From positions 1,178,001-1,242,000 of the forward strand of contig NZ_CP010892.1 of the NCBI RefSeq assembly GCF_000931465.1: a DNA stretch of 64,000 nucleotides, in the 5' to 3' direction. Of this stretch, positions 52,099 to 61,466 are shown one piece after another. Positions within the stretch are counted from its first letter, which is position 1, and each line of letters opens with the position of its first letter. Below the pieces are notes generated by a model. The model was not told the origin of the DNA. It worked only from the letters and a program-made list of their open reading frames with translations, and did not search any database. The translations under genes and the position numbers were made by a program. Source of the stretch: Pseudomonas sp. MRSN 12121 (GTDB lineage Bacteria; Pseudomonadota; Gammaproteobacteria; Pseudomonadales; Pseudomonadaceae).

Positions 52099-53280
52099 AT
52101 GACCCGTATCGGAACTCCATTGTCGCCAACCGCGACCCGCGTTTTGCTGTGTGGCTGTGGTGAATTGGGCAAGGAGGTGGTGATCGAGCTGCAACGCCTG
52201 GGCGTTGAAGTGATTGCCGTGGATCGCTACGCCAACGCGCCGGCCATGCAGGTCGCCCATCGCAGCCATGTGATCAACATGCTCGACGGCGCTGCGCTGC
52301 GGGCGGTGATCGAGGCGGAGAAGCCGCATTTCATCGTGCCGGAAATCGAAGCCATCGCCACCGCCACCCTGGTGGAACTGGAATCCGAAGGTTTCACCGT
52401 GATCCCGACCGCCCGGGCAGCGCAACTGACCATGAACCGCGAAGGCATCCGTCGCCTGGCCGCCGAGGAGCTGGACCTGCCGACTTCGCCTTACCACTTC
52501 GCCGATACCTTCGAGGACTACCGCAAGGCGGTGGAAGACCTGGGCTTCCCGTGCGTGGTCAAGCCGGTGATGAGTTCCTCGGGCAAGGGCCAGAGCCTGC
52601 TGCGCAGCGCCGACGACGTGCAGAAGGCCTGGGACTACGCCCAGGAAGGCGGACGCGCGGGCAAGGGCCGGGTGATCATCGAAGGCTTCATCGATTTCGA
52701 CTACGAAATCACCCTGCTGACCGTGCGTCACGTCGGCGGCACCACCTTCTGCGCGCCGGTCGGCCACCGCCAGGAGAAGGGCGACTACCAGGAGTCCTGG
52801 CAGCCGCAGGCCATGAGCCCCAAAGCCCTGGCCGAGTCCGAGCGCGTGGCCAAGGCCGTGACCGAAGCCCTGGGCGGGCGTGGCCTGTTCGGCGTCGAAC
52901 TGTTCATCAAGGGCGATCAGGTGTGGTTCAGCGAAGTGTCGCCGCGCCCTCACGACACTGGCCTGGTGACCCTGATTTCCCAGGACCTGTCGCAGTTCGC
53001 GCTGCATGCGCGGGCGATTCTCGGCCTGCCGGTGCCGCTGATCCGTCAGTTCGGCCCATCGGCCTCGGCGGTGATCCTGGTGGAAGGCCAGTCCACCCAG
53101 ACCGCGTTCGCCAACCTGGGCGCGGCCCTGAGCGAGCCGGACACCGCCCTGCGCCTGTTCGGCAAGCCTGAAGTCAACGGCCAGCGCCGCATGGGCGTGG
53201 CCCTGGCGCGCGACGAGTCGATCGAGGCCGCCCGGGCCAAGGCGACCCGCGCTTCCCAGGCGGTGGTTGTAGAACTGTAA
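52099..53280 (+). CDS. purT: Formate-dependent phosphoribosylglycinamide formyltransferase
   Basis: PurT makes formyl-GAR from GAR, formate and ATP and is a folate-independent alternative to PurN. It is a 393-residue ATP-grasp protein with [13 protein letters not shown] at the N-terminus, the ATP-binding segment [12 protein letters not shown] and [12 protein letters not shown]. All appear intact. The ATG at 52099 is 11 bases after a run of T and has GAGGA upstream. It is a single gene followed by a REP pair. Confidence 0.95.
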   Translation: MTRIGTPLSPTATRVLLCGCGELGKEVVIELQRLGVEVIAVDRYANAPAMQVAHRSHVINMLDGAALRAVIEAEKPHFIVPEIEAIATATLVELESEGFTVIPTARAAQLTMNREGIRRLAAEELDLPTSPYHFADTFEDYRKAVEDLGFPCVVKPVMSSSGKGQSLLRSADDVQKAWDYAQEGGRAGKGRVIIEGFIDFDYEITLLTVRHVGGTTFCAPVGHRQEKGDYQESWQPQAMSPKALAESERVAKAVTEALGGRGLFGVELFIKGDQVWFSEVSPRPHDTGLVTLISQDLSQFALHARAILGLPVPLIRQFGPSASAVILVEGQSTQTAFANLGAALSEPDTALRLFGKPEVNGQRRMGVALARDESIEAARAKATRASQAVVVEL

Positions 53281-53285
53281 AAGCA

Positions 53286-53353
53286 TCGCGGGCAAGCCTC
53301 GCTCCTACAGAAGAGCGCGATCTTCTTCTCTAGGAGCGAGGCTTGCCCGCGAT
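53286..53353. repeat. REPIN between purT and the MFS gene
   Basis: Inverted arms TCGCGGGCAAGCCTCGCTCC and TAGGAGCGAGGCTTGCCCGC, about 20 bases apart, between convergent genes. Confidence 0.85.
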
Positions 53354-53363
53354 TGACGTCCCG

Positions 53364-54680
53364 TCAGCCGACCCGATTCAGGTCGTTGTTACGCGTTTCC
53401 TTCAGGCACAGCACAGCGATCAGGCTGAGCAACGCTGCCGCCGACACATAGCCGCCGACCCAGCTCAATCCTCCCATCGCCACCAGCTTCTGGGCGAAGA
53501 AGGGCGCCGCCGAGGCGCCGACGATGCCACCCAGGTTGTAGGCCGCCGACGCGCCGGTATAGCGCACGTGGGTCGGAAACAGCTCGGGCAACAGCGCCCC
53601 CATTGGCGCGAATGTCACACCCATCAGGAACAGCTCGATGCACAGGAACAGCGCCACGCCTGCGGTCGAGCCCTGGGTCAGCAGGGGTTCCATGGTGAAG
53701 CCGGAAACAATCGCCAACAGGCCGCCGACGATCAGCACCGGCTTGCGCCCATAACGATCGCTGGCCCAGGCCGACAGCGGCGTGGCCGCGGCCATGAACA
53801 GCACCGCGAAGCACAGCAGGCCGAGGAAGGTTTCGCGGCTGTAGCCGAGGGTGGCGACGCCATAACTCAGCGAAAACACCGTCGAGATGTAAAACAGCGC
53901 ATAGCACACCACCATCGCCGCGGCGCCCAGCAGCACCGGTTGCCAGTACTGGCTGAACAGCTCGACCAGCGGCATCCTGACCCGCTCCTGGCGGGCGATG
54001 GCGTTGGCGAACACCGGGGTTTCATGCAGTTTCAGGCGTACATAGAGGCCCACCAGCACCAGCGCGGCGCTGAGCAGGAACGGAATCCGCCAGCCCCAGG
54101 CACGGAACTGTTCGTCGCTCAGGCTCATGGCCAGGGTCAGGAACAGGCCGTTGGCGGCGAGAAAGCCGATCGAGGGGCCCAACTGCGGGAACATGCCGAA
54201 CCAGGCGCGTTTGCCCGCCGGCGCGTTTTCGGTGGCGAGCAGCGCGGCGCCGCCCCATTCGCCACCCAGCCCCAGGCCCTGGCCGAAGCGCAGCAGGCAC
54301 AGCAGGATCGGCGCCCAGGCGCCAATGCTGTCGTAGCCGGGGAGTACGCCGATTAAGGTGGTGCACACGCCCATCAGCAGCAGCGAGGCCACCAGGGTCG
54401 ACTTGCGGCCGATGCGGTCGCCGAAGTGGCCGAACAGCGCCGAGCCCAGCGGGCGGGCGAGGAAGGCAATACCGAAGGTCAGGAAGGCCGAGAGCATCTG
54501 GGCGGTGCCGGACGTCTGCGGGAAGAACACCGGGCCGATCACCAGCGCGGCGGCGGTGGCGTACACGTAGAAGTCGTAGAACTCGATGGCGGTGCCGATA
54601 AAGCTGGCGGTGGCCACGCGGCGGGCGGAATTGGTCGGCTGGGCAGGCGCGGAAGCGCTGTAGGTCGTGCTGGTCGTCAT
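53364..54680 (-). CDS. MFS transporter, metabolite:H+ symporter (ProP/ShiA-like)
   Basis: This 438-residue, 12-span transporter has the sugar-porter-like signature between spans 2 and 3 (FGHFGDRIGRKSTL). The N-terminal segment ATASFIGTAIEFYDFYVYATA is typical of the metabolite:H+ symporter family. The start at 54680 has AGGGAT upstream; the open frame continues further but that start has a weaker context. Substrate not predictable (osmolyte, shikimate and dicarboxylates are known in the family). PA3749 is the positional homologue. Confidence 0.87.
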   Translation of the reverse strand: MTTSTTYSASAPAQPTNSARRVATASFIGTAIEFYDFYVYATAAALVIGPVFFPQTSGTAQMLSAFLTFGIAFLARPLGSALFGHFGDRIGRKSTLVASLLLMGVCTTLIGVLPGYDSIGAWAPILLCLLRFGQGLGLGGEWGGAALLATENAPAGKRAWFGMFPQLGPSIGFLAANGLFLTLAMSLSDEQFRAWGWRIPFLLSAALVLVGLYVRLKLHETPVFANAIARQERVRMPLVELFSQYWQPVLLGAAAMVVCYALFYISTVFSLSYGVATLGYSRETFLGLLCFAVLFMAAATPLSAWASDRYGRKPVLIVGGLLAIVSGFTMEPLLTQGSTAGVALFLCIELFLMGVTFAPMGALLPELFPTHVRYTGASAAYNLGGIVGASAAPFFAQKLVAMGGLSWVGGYVSAAALLSLIAVLCLKETRNNDLNRVG

Positions 54681-55070
54681 GCGGTTATCCCTGACAGTCA
54701 TAGGCTCCATGGGAGCGAATTATTATGGTCGAGCACCCAGGGATGTGGGTTTGGCGCGGGCGTGGCTCGGGGTGCAAGCGAACGCCGGACAAAAGCGAAT
54801 GCAACGGGACAGAAGCCGCCGGGTGCGGGTAGCACGCGGATCCTGCGGGGCTTGGGTAAGCGAAGCGATTATAGGAAGGCCCCTAACGATCCAACAAGCG
54901 ACACTTGCAACCTGTAGCCCCGTAGCCGCTGCCGAGCCCCGGCGAGGCTGCGATCGACGGCGCAGCCGTCGCAATCCAAGCGGCGCGGTATTTCAGTCGC
55001 AATACCTTGTCCCTACCCGCGCCCGCTTCGCCGGTATGCCGCCTAGCTCAATCACAGTCTGCGGCAACGG
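54681..55070. promoter_or_regulatory. 390-base gap upstream of the MFS gene
   Basis: No gene is seen. It contains a member of the second REP family (54912-54980). The promoter of the MFS gene should lie within the first 100 bases; none was clear by eye. Confidence 0.35.
54912..54980. repeat. Second REP family copy
   Basis: CTGTAGCCCCGTAGCCGCTG leads into GCCGAGCCCCGGCGAGGCTG and a mirrored GCAGCCGTCGCAATCC, matching the copy at 51406. Confidence 0.6.
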
Positions 55071-56309
55071 TTACAGGGTCAGTGGGGCACCCGGCTTGGT
55101 ATGCCAGATCAGCACGCGGCTGACGCGGTTTTCCTCGGTTTCGAGGATTTCCAGGCGGTAGCGGCCGATCTTCAGGCAGACGGCGCTGTCGGGAATGGTT
55201 TCCAGCGCTTCGGTGACCAGCCCGTTGAGGGTTTTCGGGCCGTCGCTGGGCAGGTGCCAGCCCAGGCTCTTGTTCAGTTCGCGGATCGAGGCGGCGCCTT
55301 CGATCACGTAGCGTCCATCGGCCTGGGGATGGATATGCGGGTTGTCGAGGCTGTGTTCGCTTTCGAATTCACCGACGATTTCTTCGAGGATGTCTTCCAG
55401 GGTGACGATGCCCAGCACTTCGCCGTACTCGTCCACCACCATGCCCAGGCGGCGCTGCTGCTTGTGGAAGTTCAGCAGCTGCAATTGCAGCGGGGTGCTT
55501 TCCGGGACGAAGTAGGGTTCATGGCAGGCCGCCAGCAGGGCTTCCTGGGTCAGGCTGGCATCCGGCAGCAGGTGGCGGACCTGGCGGGTGTTGAGCACCG
55601 CCTCGACCTGGTTGATGTCGCTGTGGAACACCGGCAAGCGGGTGCGCTTGGACAGGCGCAGTTGCTCGATGATGTCGCCGATCGGGTCGTCCAGGTTGAT
55701 CCCGTCGACTTCGCTGCGCGGCACCAGGATGTCGTTGACGGTGATGTTGTCCAGGGCGTGGATGCCCGACACCGGGTGCGGGCGACCGTTGGCATGCTCC
55801 TCGATGTCGTCCGGGTCGGCAGCCTGTTCATCCTCGCTCTGTTTGACCACGCCGGCCTTGCGGCCGAAGGGGCGCAGCAGCAACTGGCTGATGCCGTCGA
55901 GCAGCCAGGCCGCGGGATAGATGATCTTCAGCGGCACGCCCAGCAGGGTGTTGCCCAGGCTGAGAAGGGCTTCCGGATAACGCGTGGCCAGGGTTCGGGG
56001 CAGATAGTCGGCCAGGACCAGCAAGGCGCTGGTCGCGAGCAGGCACGCCAGCCAGGGACCGTTCTGCGCCCACTGCGCCAGCGCCAGCAAGGTGGTGATG
56101 ATGACCGCCAGCACCCTACACAGGGTGTTGCACAGGATCAGGCTTTCACGCGGGAAGCTCAGGCGCGCCAGCGGCTTGTCGCCGGAGCGTGTGGCGGTGC
56201 GCAGGGTCAGCAGGTGCTGTTGGGCGGACTCGATGGCGGTGAACAGTCCCGACCACAGCACCAGCAGGGCCAGGACCACGAGCATCGGCTCGGTGGGCAG
56301 GTTGTCCAT
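55071..56309 (-). CDS. CNNM/CorC-type membrane protein (DUF21-CBS-CorC)
   Basis: The 412-residue protein has an N-terminal DUF21 membrane domain (about 1-145, four spans), a CBS pair (about 190-320, with VDEYGEVLGIVTLEDILEEIVGE), and a C-terminal CorC_HlyC FAD-fold-like domain. Members are linked to magnesium, cobalt or sodium efflux. The TIESAQQHLL segment after span 1 fits the family. It begins 13 bases upstream of the cytochrome-assembly-like gene's stop codon region, so the two may be co-transcribed (PA3748-PA3747). Confidence 0.9.
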   Translation of the reverse strand: MDNLPTEPMLVVLALLVLWSGLFTAIESAQQHLLTLRTATRSGDKPLARLSFPRESLILCNTLCRVLAVIITTLLALAQWAQNGPWLACLLATSALLVLADYLPRTLATRYPEALLSLGNTLLGVPLKIIYPAAWLLDGISQLLLRPFGRKAGVVKQSEDEQAADPDDIEEHANGRPHPVSGIHALDNITVNDILVPRSEVDGINLDDPIGDIIEQLRLSKRTRLPVFHSDINQVEAVLNTRQVRHLLPDASLTQEALLAACHEPYFVPESTPLQLQLLNFHKQQRRLGMVVDEYGEVLGIVTLEDILEEIVGEFESEHSLDNPHIHPQADGRYVIEGAASIRELNKSLGWHLPSDGPKTLNGLVTEALETIPDSAVCLKIGRYRLEILETEENRVSRVLIWHTKPGAPLTL

Positions 56310-56321
56310 TATCGCCGCTCG

Positions 56322-57134
56322 TCAGATATGCAGGATGTATTCACGGACCAGCTTGCTGCCGAAATACGCCAGCATCAGCAGGCAGAAGCCGGCCAGGGTC
56401 CAGCGAATCGCCTTGTGCCCGCGCCAGCCGAGGCGGTTGCGGCCCCACAGCAGCACGCTGAACACCACCCAGGCCAGGCAGGCCAGCAGGGTTTTGTGCA
56501 CCAGGTGCTGGGCGAACAGGTTCTCGACGAACAGCCAGCCGGAGACCAGCGACAGCGACAGCAGCGTCCAGCCGGCCCAGAGGAAGCCGAACAGCAGGCT
56601 TTCCATGGTTTGCAGCGGCGGGAAATTCTTGATCAGCCCGGAGGGGTGCTTGTGCTTGAGCTGGTGGTCCTGCACCAGCAGCAACAAGGCCTGGAACACG
56701 GCGATGGTGAACATGCCGTAGGCGAGGATCGACAGCAGGATATGCGCCAGGATGCCGGGTTCTTCGTCGATCACCGGCACCGTGCCGGTGGGTACGAACT
56801 GCGCCAGCAGCACGGTCAGCGCTCCCAGCGGGAACAGCAGCACCAGCAGGTTTTCCACCGGAATGCGCGCGCAGGCCAGCAGGGTCAGGGCGATCACCGC
56901 GGCGGCGATCAGGCTGGCGGCGCTGAAGAAGTCCAGGCCAAGGCCCACGGGCGTCAACAGGTGGGTCAGGAGGCTGGCGCCATGGGCGAGCAGGGCAAGG
57001 ATGCCGAGCGAGACCAGCAGGCGCTTGTCCGTCTTGGCGGCCTGGGCCAGACGAGTGCCTTGATAGAGAGTCGCAGCGGCATAGAGAAAGGCGGCGGCGA
57101 GGGTGGTTAGCAAGCTGGGTGACAAGGGGAGCAT
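56322..57134 (-). CDS. Cytochrome c assembly (CcsA/HemX-like) membrane protein
   Basis: This 270-residue protein has eight hydrophobic spans and the CcsA/CcmC-like WxWD-neighbourhood pattern is only partly visible. SILAYGMFTIAVFQALLLL, FLWAGWTLLSLSLVSGW, LVHKTLLACLAWVVF and the two conserved His (LAHILLS, LVHKTLL) support haem handling. The start at 57134 (MLPLSPSLL) is preferred. It is divergent from ffh, and its role in a specific cytochrome pathway is not established. Confidence 0.83.
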   Translation of the reverse strand: MLPLSPSLLTTLAAAFLYAAATLYQGTRLAQAAKTDKRLLVSLGILALLAHGASLLTHLLTPVGLGLDFFSAASLIAAAVIALTLLACARIPVENLLVLLFPLGALTVLLAQFVPTGTVPVIDEEPGILAHILLSILAYGMFTIAVFQALLLLVQDHQLKHKHPSGLIKNFPPLQTMESLLFGFLWAGWTLLSLSLVSGWLFVENLFAQHLVHKTLLACLAWVVFSVLLWGRNRLGWRGHKAIRWTLAGFCLLMLAYFGSKLVREYILHI

Positions 57135-57240
57135 AAATCCTGTTAGGCAAGCCCGAAAGTCGTTGAGTTTGGCATAGAACCGCCATCGCACGAAAGACCG
57201 CGCCAGCAGACGGCGGCTGTGCGCCGCGCGCAGTCTTCGC

Positions 57241-57246
57241 TATAAT
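57241..57246 (+). promoter_or_regulatory. ffh -10 box candidate
   Basis: TATAAT occurs about 100 bases upstream of the ffh ATG. The -35 region is poor, so a long leader is implied. Confidence 0.5.
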
Positions 57247-57344
57247 CCGCGACCTGCCTATGCCCCGACTCACCGAGCACCTCTTCATATATAGGGTCTG
57301 GGCCGCCATTACCTCGGTCTACTTAGGGCCTGAAAGGATCGCGC

Positions 57345-58721
57345 ATGTTTGAAAACCTAACCGACCGTCTCTCGCAGACGCTGCGCCATGTCACCGGCAA
57401 GGCCAAGCTGACCGAGGACAACATCAAAGACACCCTGCGCGAAGTGCGCATGGCGTTGCTCGAAGCCGACGTCGCCCTGCCGGTGGTCAAGGATTTCGTC
57501 AACTCGGTGAAGGAACGCGCGGTCGGCACCGAAGTGTCGCGCAGCCTGACCCCAGGCCAGGCATTCGTGAAGATCGTCCAGGCAGAGCTTGAAAGCCTGA
57601 TGGGCGCGGCCAACGAAGACCTCAACCTGAGCGCCGTGCCGCCTGCCGTTGTGCTGATGGCCGGTTTGCAGGGTGCCGGTAAGACCACCACCGCCGGCAA
57701 GCTCGCGCGCTTCCTCAAAGAGCGCAAGAAGAAGAGCGTGATGGTGGTGTCCGCCGACGTTTATCGTCCGGCGGCGATCAAGCAGCTCGAAACCCTGGCC
57801 AACGATATTGGCGTCACCTTCTTCTCGTCCGACCTGAGCCAGAAGCCGGTCGCGATCGCCGAAGCGGCTATTAGAGAAGCCCGTCTCAAGTACATCGACG
57901 TGGTCATCGTCGACACCGCCGGTCGCCTGCACGTCGATGCCGACATGATGCAAGAGATTCAGGCGCTGCACGCGGCGGTCAAGCCGGTGGAAACCCTGTT
58001 CGTGGTCGACGCCATGACCGGCCAGGACGCGGCCAACACGGCCAAGGCCTTTGGCGACGCGCTGCCGCTGACCGGCGTGGTGCTGACCAAGGTCGACGGC
58101 GACGCCCGTGGCGGTGCGGCGCTGTCGGTTCGGGCGATTACCGGCAAGCCGATCAAGTTCATCGGCATGGGCGAGAAGACCGAAGCCCTCGAGCCGTTCC
58201 ACCCCGAGCGTATCGCTTCGCGAATCCTGGGCATGGGCGACGTGCTCAGCCTGATCGAGCAGGCCGAACAGACCCTCGACAAGGAAAAGGCCGACAAGCT
58301 GGCCAAGAAGCTGAAGAAGGGCAAGGGCTTCGACCTCGAAGACTTCCGCGATCAGCTGCAACAGATGAAGAACATGGGCGGCCTCGGCGGCCTGATGGAC
58401 AAGCTGCCGAACATCGGCGGGGTGAACCTGGCGCAAATGGGCAATGCCCAGGGCGCGGCCGAGAAGCAGTTCAAGCAGATGGAAGCCATCATCAACTCCA
58501 TGACCCCGGCCGAGCGTCGCGATCCCGAGCTGATCAGCGGTTCGCGCAAGCGCCGGATCGCCATGGGGTCCGGCACCCAGGTGCAGGACATCGGTCGTTT
58601 GATCAAGCAGCACAAGCAGATGCAGAAGATGATGAAGAAATTCTCCGCCAAGGGCGGAATGGCGAAAATGATGCGCGGCCTGGGCGGCATGATGCCCGGC
58701 GGCGGCATGCCGAAGATCTGA
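57345..58721 (+). CDS. ffh: Signal recognition particle protein Ffh
   Basis: This GTPase targets nascent membrane proteins to the SecYEG translocon with 4.5S RNA and FtsY. The product is 458 residues: N domain, G domain (GLQGAGKTTTAGKLA, DTAGRL, TKVDGD, GGAALSV) and a Met-rich M domain (about 300-458, HKQMQKMMKKF, then GGMAKMMRGLGGMMPGG). It ends in a strong terminator and is monocistronic. Confidence 0.97.
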   Translation: MFENLTDRLSQTLRHVTGKAKLTEDNIKDTLREVRMALLEADVALPVVKDFVNSVKERAVGTEVSRSLTPGQAFVKIVQAELESLMGAANEDLNLSAVPPAVVLMAGLQGAGKTTTAGKLARFLKERKKKSVMVVSADVYRPAAIKQLETLANDIGVTFFSSDLSQKPVAIAEAAIREARLKYIDVVIVDTAGRLHVDADMMQEIQALHAAVKPVETLFVVDAMTGQDAANTAKAFGDALPLTGVVLTKVDGDARGGAALSVRAITGKPIKFIGMGEKTEALEPFHPERIASRILGMGDVLSLIEQAEQTLDKEKADKLAKKLKKGKGFDLEDFRDQLQQMKNMGGLGGLMDKLPNIGGVNLAQMGNAQGAAEKQFKQMEAIINSMTPAERRDPELISGSRKRRIAMGSGTQVQDIGRLIKQHKQMQKMMKKFSAKGGMAKMMRGLGGMMPGGGMPKI

Positions 58722-58730
58722 AGAATCCGC

Positions 58731-58756
58731 GCCGGCAGCCATGCCGGCGTTTTTTC
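58731..58756 (+). terminator. Terminator after ffh
   Basis: Stem CGCCGGCA/TGCCGGCG with loop GCCA, followed by TTTTTT. Confidence 0.93.
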
Positions 58757-58871
58757 CACGGGGACGTGGAATCCCGGGCAGACCCTCGATTGGGGCGCGC
58801 CCACTGGCTGTCGCTTGCGACGGCTCCATGGCAAATCTGAGTGGCGGCCGATGGGCGCCGGAAAAAGTCAT

Positions 58872-58899
58872 TTGCAAAAGTCCGGATATTCCTTAGAAT
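58872..58899 (+). promoter_or_regulatory. rpsP operon promoter
   Basis: -35 TTGCAA (58872-58877) and -10 TAGAAT (58894-58899) with a 16-base spacer, about 75 bases upstream of rpsP. It probably drives rpsP-rimM-trmD-rplS. Confidence 0.7.
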
Positions 58900-58971
58900 A
58901 TGCGGCCTTTCGGGCACCCATGCCCGCTGTGCATTTAGATTTGCAGCACCGACTACAGGAACGATGTTCAC

Positions 58972-59223
58972 ATGCTAACAATCCGTCTTGCCCTTGGCGG
59001 CTCCAAAAAGCGCCCGTTTTACCACTTGACCGTGACCGACAGCCGCAACCCACGCGACGGTTCGCACAAGGAACAAGTTGGCTTCTTCAACCCGATCGCT
59101 CGTGGTCAAGAAGTCCGTCTGTCCGTGAACCAAGAGCGCGTAGCCTACTGGCTGAGCGTTGGTGCACAACCATCTGAGCGTGTTGCTCAGCTGTTGAAGG
59201 AATCGGCTAAGGCTGCAGCCTGA
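58972..59223 (+). CDS. rpsP: 30S ribosomal protein S16
   Basis: The 83-residue product is intact: [37 protein letters not shown] and [13 protein letters not shown]. It binds early in 30S assembly. It is the first gene of the conserved rpsP-rimM-trmD-rplS operon, followed by rimM after five bases. Confidence 0.97.
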   Translation: MLTIRLALGGSKKRPFYHLTVTDSRNPRDGSHKEQVGFFNPIARGQEVRLSVNQERVAYWLSVGAQPSERVAQLLKESAKAAA

Positions 59224-59228
59224 ACCCT

Positions 59229-59765
59229 ATGAACGCGACGCCTGCTCCTGCTGATGATTTGATCGTCATTGGCAAAATCTACTCTGTTCATGGCGTTCGC
59301 GGCGAAGTGAAGGTTTATTCCTTTACTGATCCGATTAAAAACCTGTTGGACTACAAAACCTGGACGCTCAAGCGCGAAGGTAGCGTGAAACAGGTTGAGC
59401 TGGTCAGCGGACGCGGGAACGAAAAGTTCCTGGTCGCAAAGCTCAAGGGTCTCGATGATCGTGAAGAAGCGCGTCTTCTGGCCGGTTATGAGATCTGCGT
59501 GCCGCGCAACCTGTTCCCTGAACTGACCGACGGCGAGTACTACTGGTACCAGCTGCAAGGTCTCAAGGTCATCGACACTCAAGGGCAACTGCTCGGGAAG
59601 ATCGATCACCTGCTGGAGACCGGCTCGAACGATGTAATGGTGGTCAAGCCTTGCGCTGGCAGCCTGGATGATCGCGAACGCCTGTTGCCCTATACCGAGC
59701 ACTGCGTGTTGGCCGTCGACCTGGCAGCGGGCGAGATGAAGGTGGATTGGGACGCGGATTTCTGA
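59229..59765 (+). CDS. rimM: Ribosome maturation factor RimM
   Basis: RimM binds S19 and helps mature the 30S head. It has 178 residues: N-terminal RimM domain ([26 protein letters not shown]) and a C-terminal PRC barrel (about 100-175, [18 protein letters not shown]). Stop and trmD start are three bases apart, so trmD is likely translated by coupling. Confidence 0.96.
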   Translation: MNATPAPADDLIVIGKIYSVHGVRGEVKVYSFTDPIKNLLDYKTWTLKREGSVKQVELVSGRGNEKFLVAKLKGLDDREEARLLAGYEICVPRNLFPELTDGEYYWYQLQGLKVIDTQGQLLGKIDHLLETGSNDVMVVKPCAGSLDDRERLLPYTEHCVLAVDLAAGEMKVDWDADF

Positions 59766-59767
59766 AC

Positions 59768-60520
59768 GTGGCTAGCCTGCGCGTAGAAGTGATCAGTCTG
59801 TTTCCCGAGATGTTTTCCGCCATCAGCGACTACGGCATAACCAGCCGCGCGGTGAAACAGGGGCTCTTGCAACTGACCTGTTGGAATCCGCGAGACTACA
59901 CCACGGATCGACATCACACTGTGGACGATCGCCCATTTGGCGGTGGCCCGGGCATGGTGATGAAGATCAAGCCCCTGGAAGATGCGCTGGTTCAGGCCAG
60001 GCAGGCCGCCGGGGAGGGTGCGAAGGTGATCTACCTGTCGCCCCAAGGCCGCAGACTGACTCAGTCGGCGGTACGCGAATTGGCGAATGAGGATGCATTG
60101 ATCCTGATTGCTGGTCGTTATGAAGGCATCGACGAGCGTTTTATCGAGGCTCATGTCGATGAAGAGTGGTCGATTGGCGACTATGTACTCTCCGGTGGCG
60201 AGCTGCCGGCGATGGTCCTGATCGATGCGGTTACGCGACTGCTGCCTGGAGCTTTAGGGCATGTGGATTCCGCGGAGGAAGATTCCTTCACGGATGGTCT
60301 GCTGGATTGCCCGCATTACACCCGACCGGAGGTGTATGCGGATCAGCGTGTTCCCGACGTGTTGCTGAGTGGCAATCACGCACACATCCGGCGTTGGCGT
60401 TTGCAGCAGTCCCTTGGTCGGACCTACGAACGACGCGCCGATCTTCTGGAAAGCCGCTCGCTTTCTGGAGAAGAGAAGAAGCTGCTCGAGGAATACATCC
60501 GCGAGCGGGACGATAGTTAA
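59768..60520 (+). CDS. trmD: tRNA (guanine-37 N1)-methyltransferase TrmD
   Basis: TrmD methylates G37 to prevent frameshifting. The 250-residue protein has the knotted SPOUT fold pattern: [63 protein letters not shown] and LDCPHYTRP. The start is GTG 59768, since this gives the family N-terminus and follows the rimM stop codon; the frame upstream of it lies inside rimM. Confidence 0.96.
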   Translation: MASLRVEVISLFPEMFSAISDYGITSRAVKQGLLQLTCWNPRDYTTDRHHTVDDRPFGGGPGMVMKIKPLEDALVQARQAAGEGAKVIYLSPQGRRLTQSAVRELANEDALILIAGRYEGIDERFIEAHVDEEWSIGDYVLSGGELPAMVLIDAVTRLLPGALGHVDSAEEDSFTDGLLDCPHYTRPEVYADQRVPDVLLSGNHAHIRRWRLQQSLGRTYERRADLLESRSLSGEEKKLLEEYIRERDDS

Positions 60521-60565
60521 CAACGTATCGATGGTAGATCCGACGATTTACCTTAGGAGCACAGC

Positions 60566-60916
60566 ATGACCAACAAAATCATCCTTGCACTCGAAGCAGA
60601 GCAGATGACCAAAGAGATCCCAGCCTTTGCCCCGGGCGACACCATTGTCGTTCAGGTGAAAGTGAAGGAAGGCGATCGTTCCCGTCTGCAAGCGTTCGAA
60701 GGCGTTGTCATCGCCAAGCGTAACCGCGGCGTGAACAGTGCATTCACCGTTCGTAAAATCTCCAACGGTGTTGGCGTAGAGCGTACTTTCCAGACCTACA
60801 GCCCGCAGATCGACAGCATGGCTGTCAAGCGTCGCGGCGACGTACGCAAAGCCAAGCTGTACTACCTGCGCGACCTGTCGGGTAAAGCAGCTCGCATCAA
60901 GGAAAAACTGGCCTGA
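60566..60916 (+). CDS. rplS: 50S ribosomal protein L19
   Basis: The 116-residue product is full length: [37 protein letters not shown] and [22 protein letters not shown]. It lies at the 30S-50S interface. AGGAG precedes the ATG. It ends the operon and is followed by a terminator. Confidence 0.98.
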   Translation: MTNKIILALEAEQMTKEIPAFAPGDTIVVQVKVKEGDRSRLQAFEGVVIAKRNRGVNSAFTVRKISNGVGVERTFQTYSPQIDSMAVKRRGDVRKAKLYYLRDLSGKAARIKEKLA

Positions 60917-60934
60917 GTCCAGCTTCCGATGCAG

Positions 60935-60962
60935 AAAAAAGCAGCCTACGGGCTGCTTTTTT
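60935..60962 (+). terminator. Terminator after rplS
   Basis: Stem GCAGCC/GGCTGC with loop TACG, preceded by six A and followed by six T. Confidence 0.93.
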
Positions 60963-61007
60963 GTTGCCGGTCATTTATCCCCGAATTGTGTTTCAGGCAG
61001 TAGAACC

Positions 61008-61421
61008 ATGAGCCCCCGCGAGCAAGAAATCCAACGCCGGACCGAGCTGTCGGTCACCCGCGTGACCAAGGCGGTGTTCCCGTCGACCACCAATCACCAC
61101 AACACCCTGTTCGGCGGCACGGCGCTGGCTTGGATGGACGAAGTGTCGTTCATCGCCGCGACCCGCTTCTGCCGGCTGCCGCTGGTCACCGTGTCCACCG
61201 ACCGGATCGATTTCAATCACCCGATTGCCGCGGGCTCCATCGTCGAGCTGGTCGGACGGGTGGTGAAGGTCGGCAACACCAGCCTCAAGGTCGAGGTCGA
61301 GGTGTTTGTCGAGAGCATGAGCTGCGACGGGCGGGAAAAGGCCATTCACGGCCTGTTCAGCTTTGTCGCCATCGATGACGACAAGCGTCCGGTGCCGGTA
61401 TTGCCGGGCTTCGCCGACTGA
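61008..61421 (+). CDS. Hotdog-fold acyl-CoA thioesterase (YciA-like)
   Basis: The 137-residue single hotdog domain protein has the acyl-CoA thioesterase pattern: VFPSTTNHHNTLFGGTALAWMDEVSFIAATRF, with the catalytic Asp in the helix and the Asn of TNHHNTLFGG. It likely hydrolyses short to medium acyl-CoA. It stands after the ribosomal operon's terminator with its own start. Chain-length preference is not predictable. Confidence 0.88.
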   Translation: MSPREQEIQRRTELSVTRVTKAVFPSTTNHHNTLFGGTALAWMDEVSFIAATRFCRLPLVTVSTDRIDFNHPIAAGSIVELVGRVVKVGNTSLKVEVEVFVESMSCDGREKAIHGLFSFVAIDDDKRPVPVLPGFAD

Positions 61422-61438
61422 TAGCGAGCAGCCCGCTC

Positions 61439-61461
61439 GTAGGGGCGAGCCTGCTCGCGAT
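61439..61461. repeat. Degraded REP arm
   Basis: GTAGGGGCGAGCCTGCTCGC is a diverged REP arm between convergent genes (thioesterase and antiporter). Confidence 0.5.
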
Positions 61462-61466
61462 ACCCT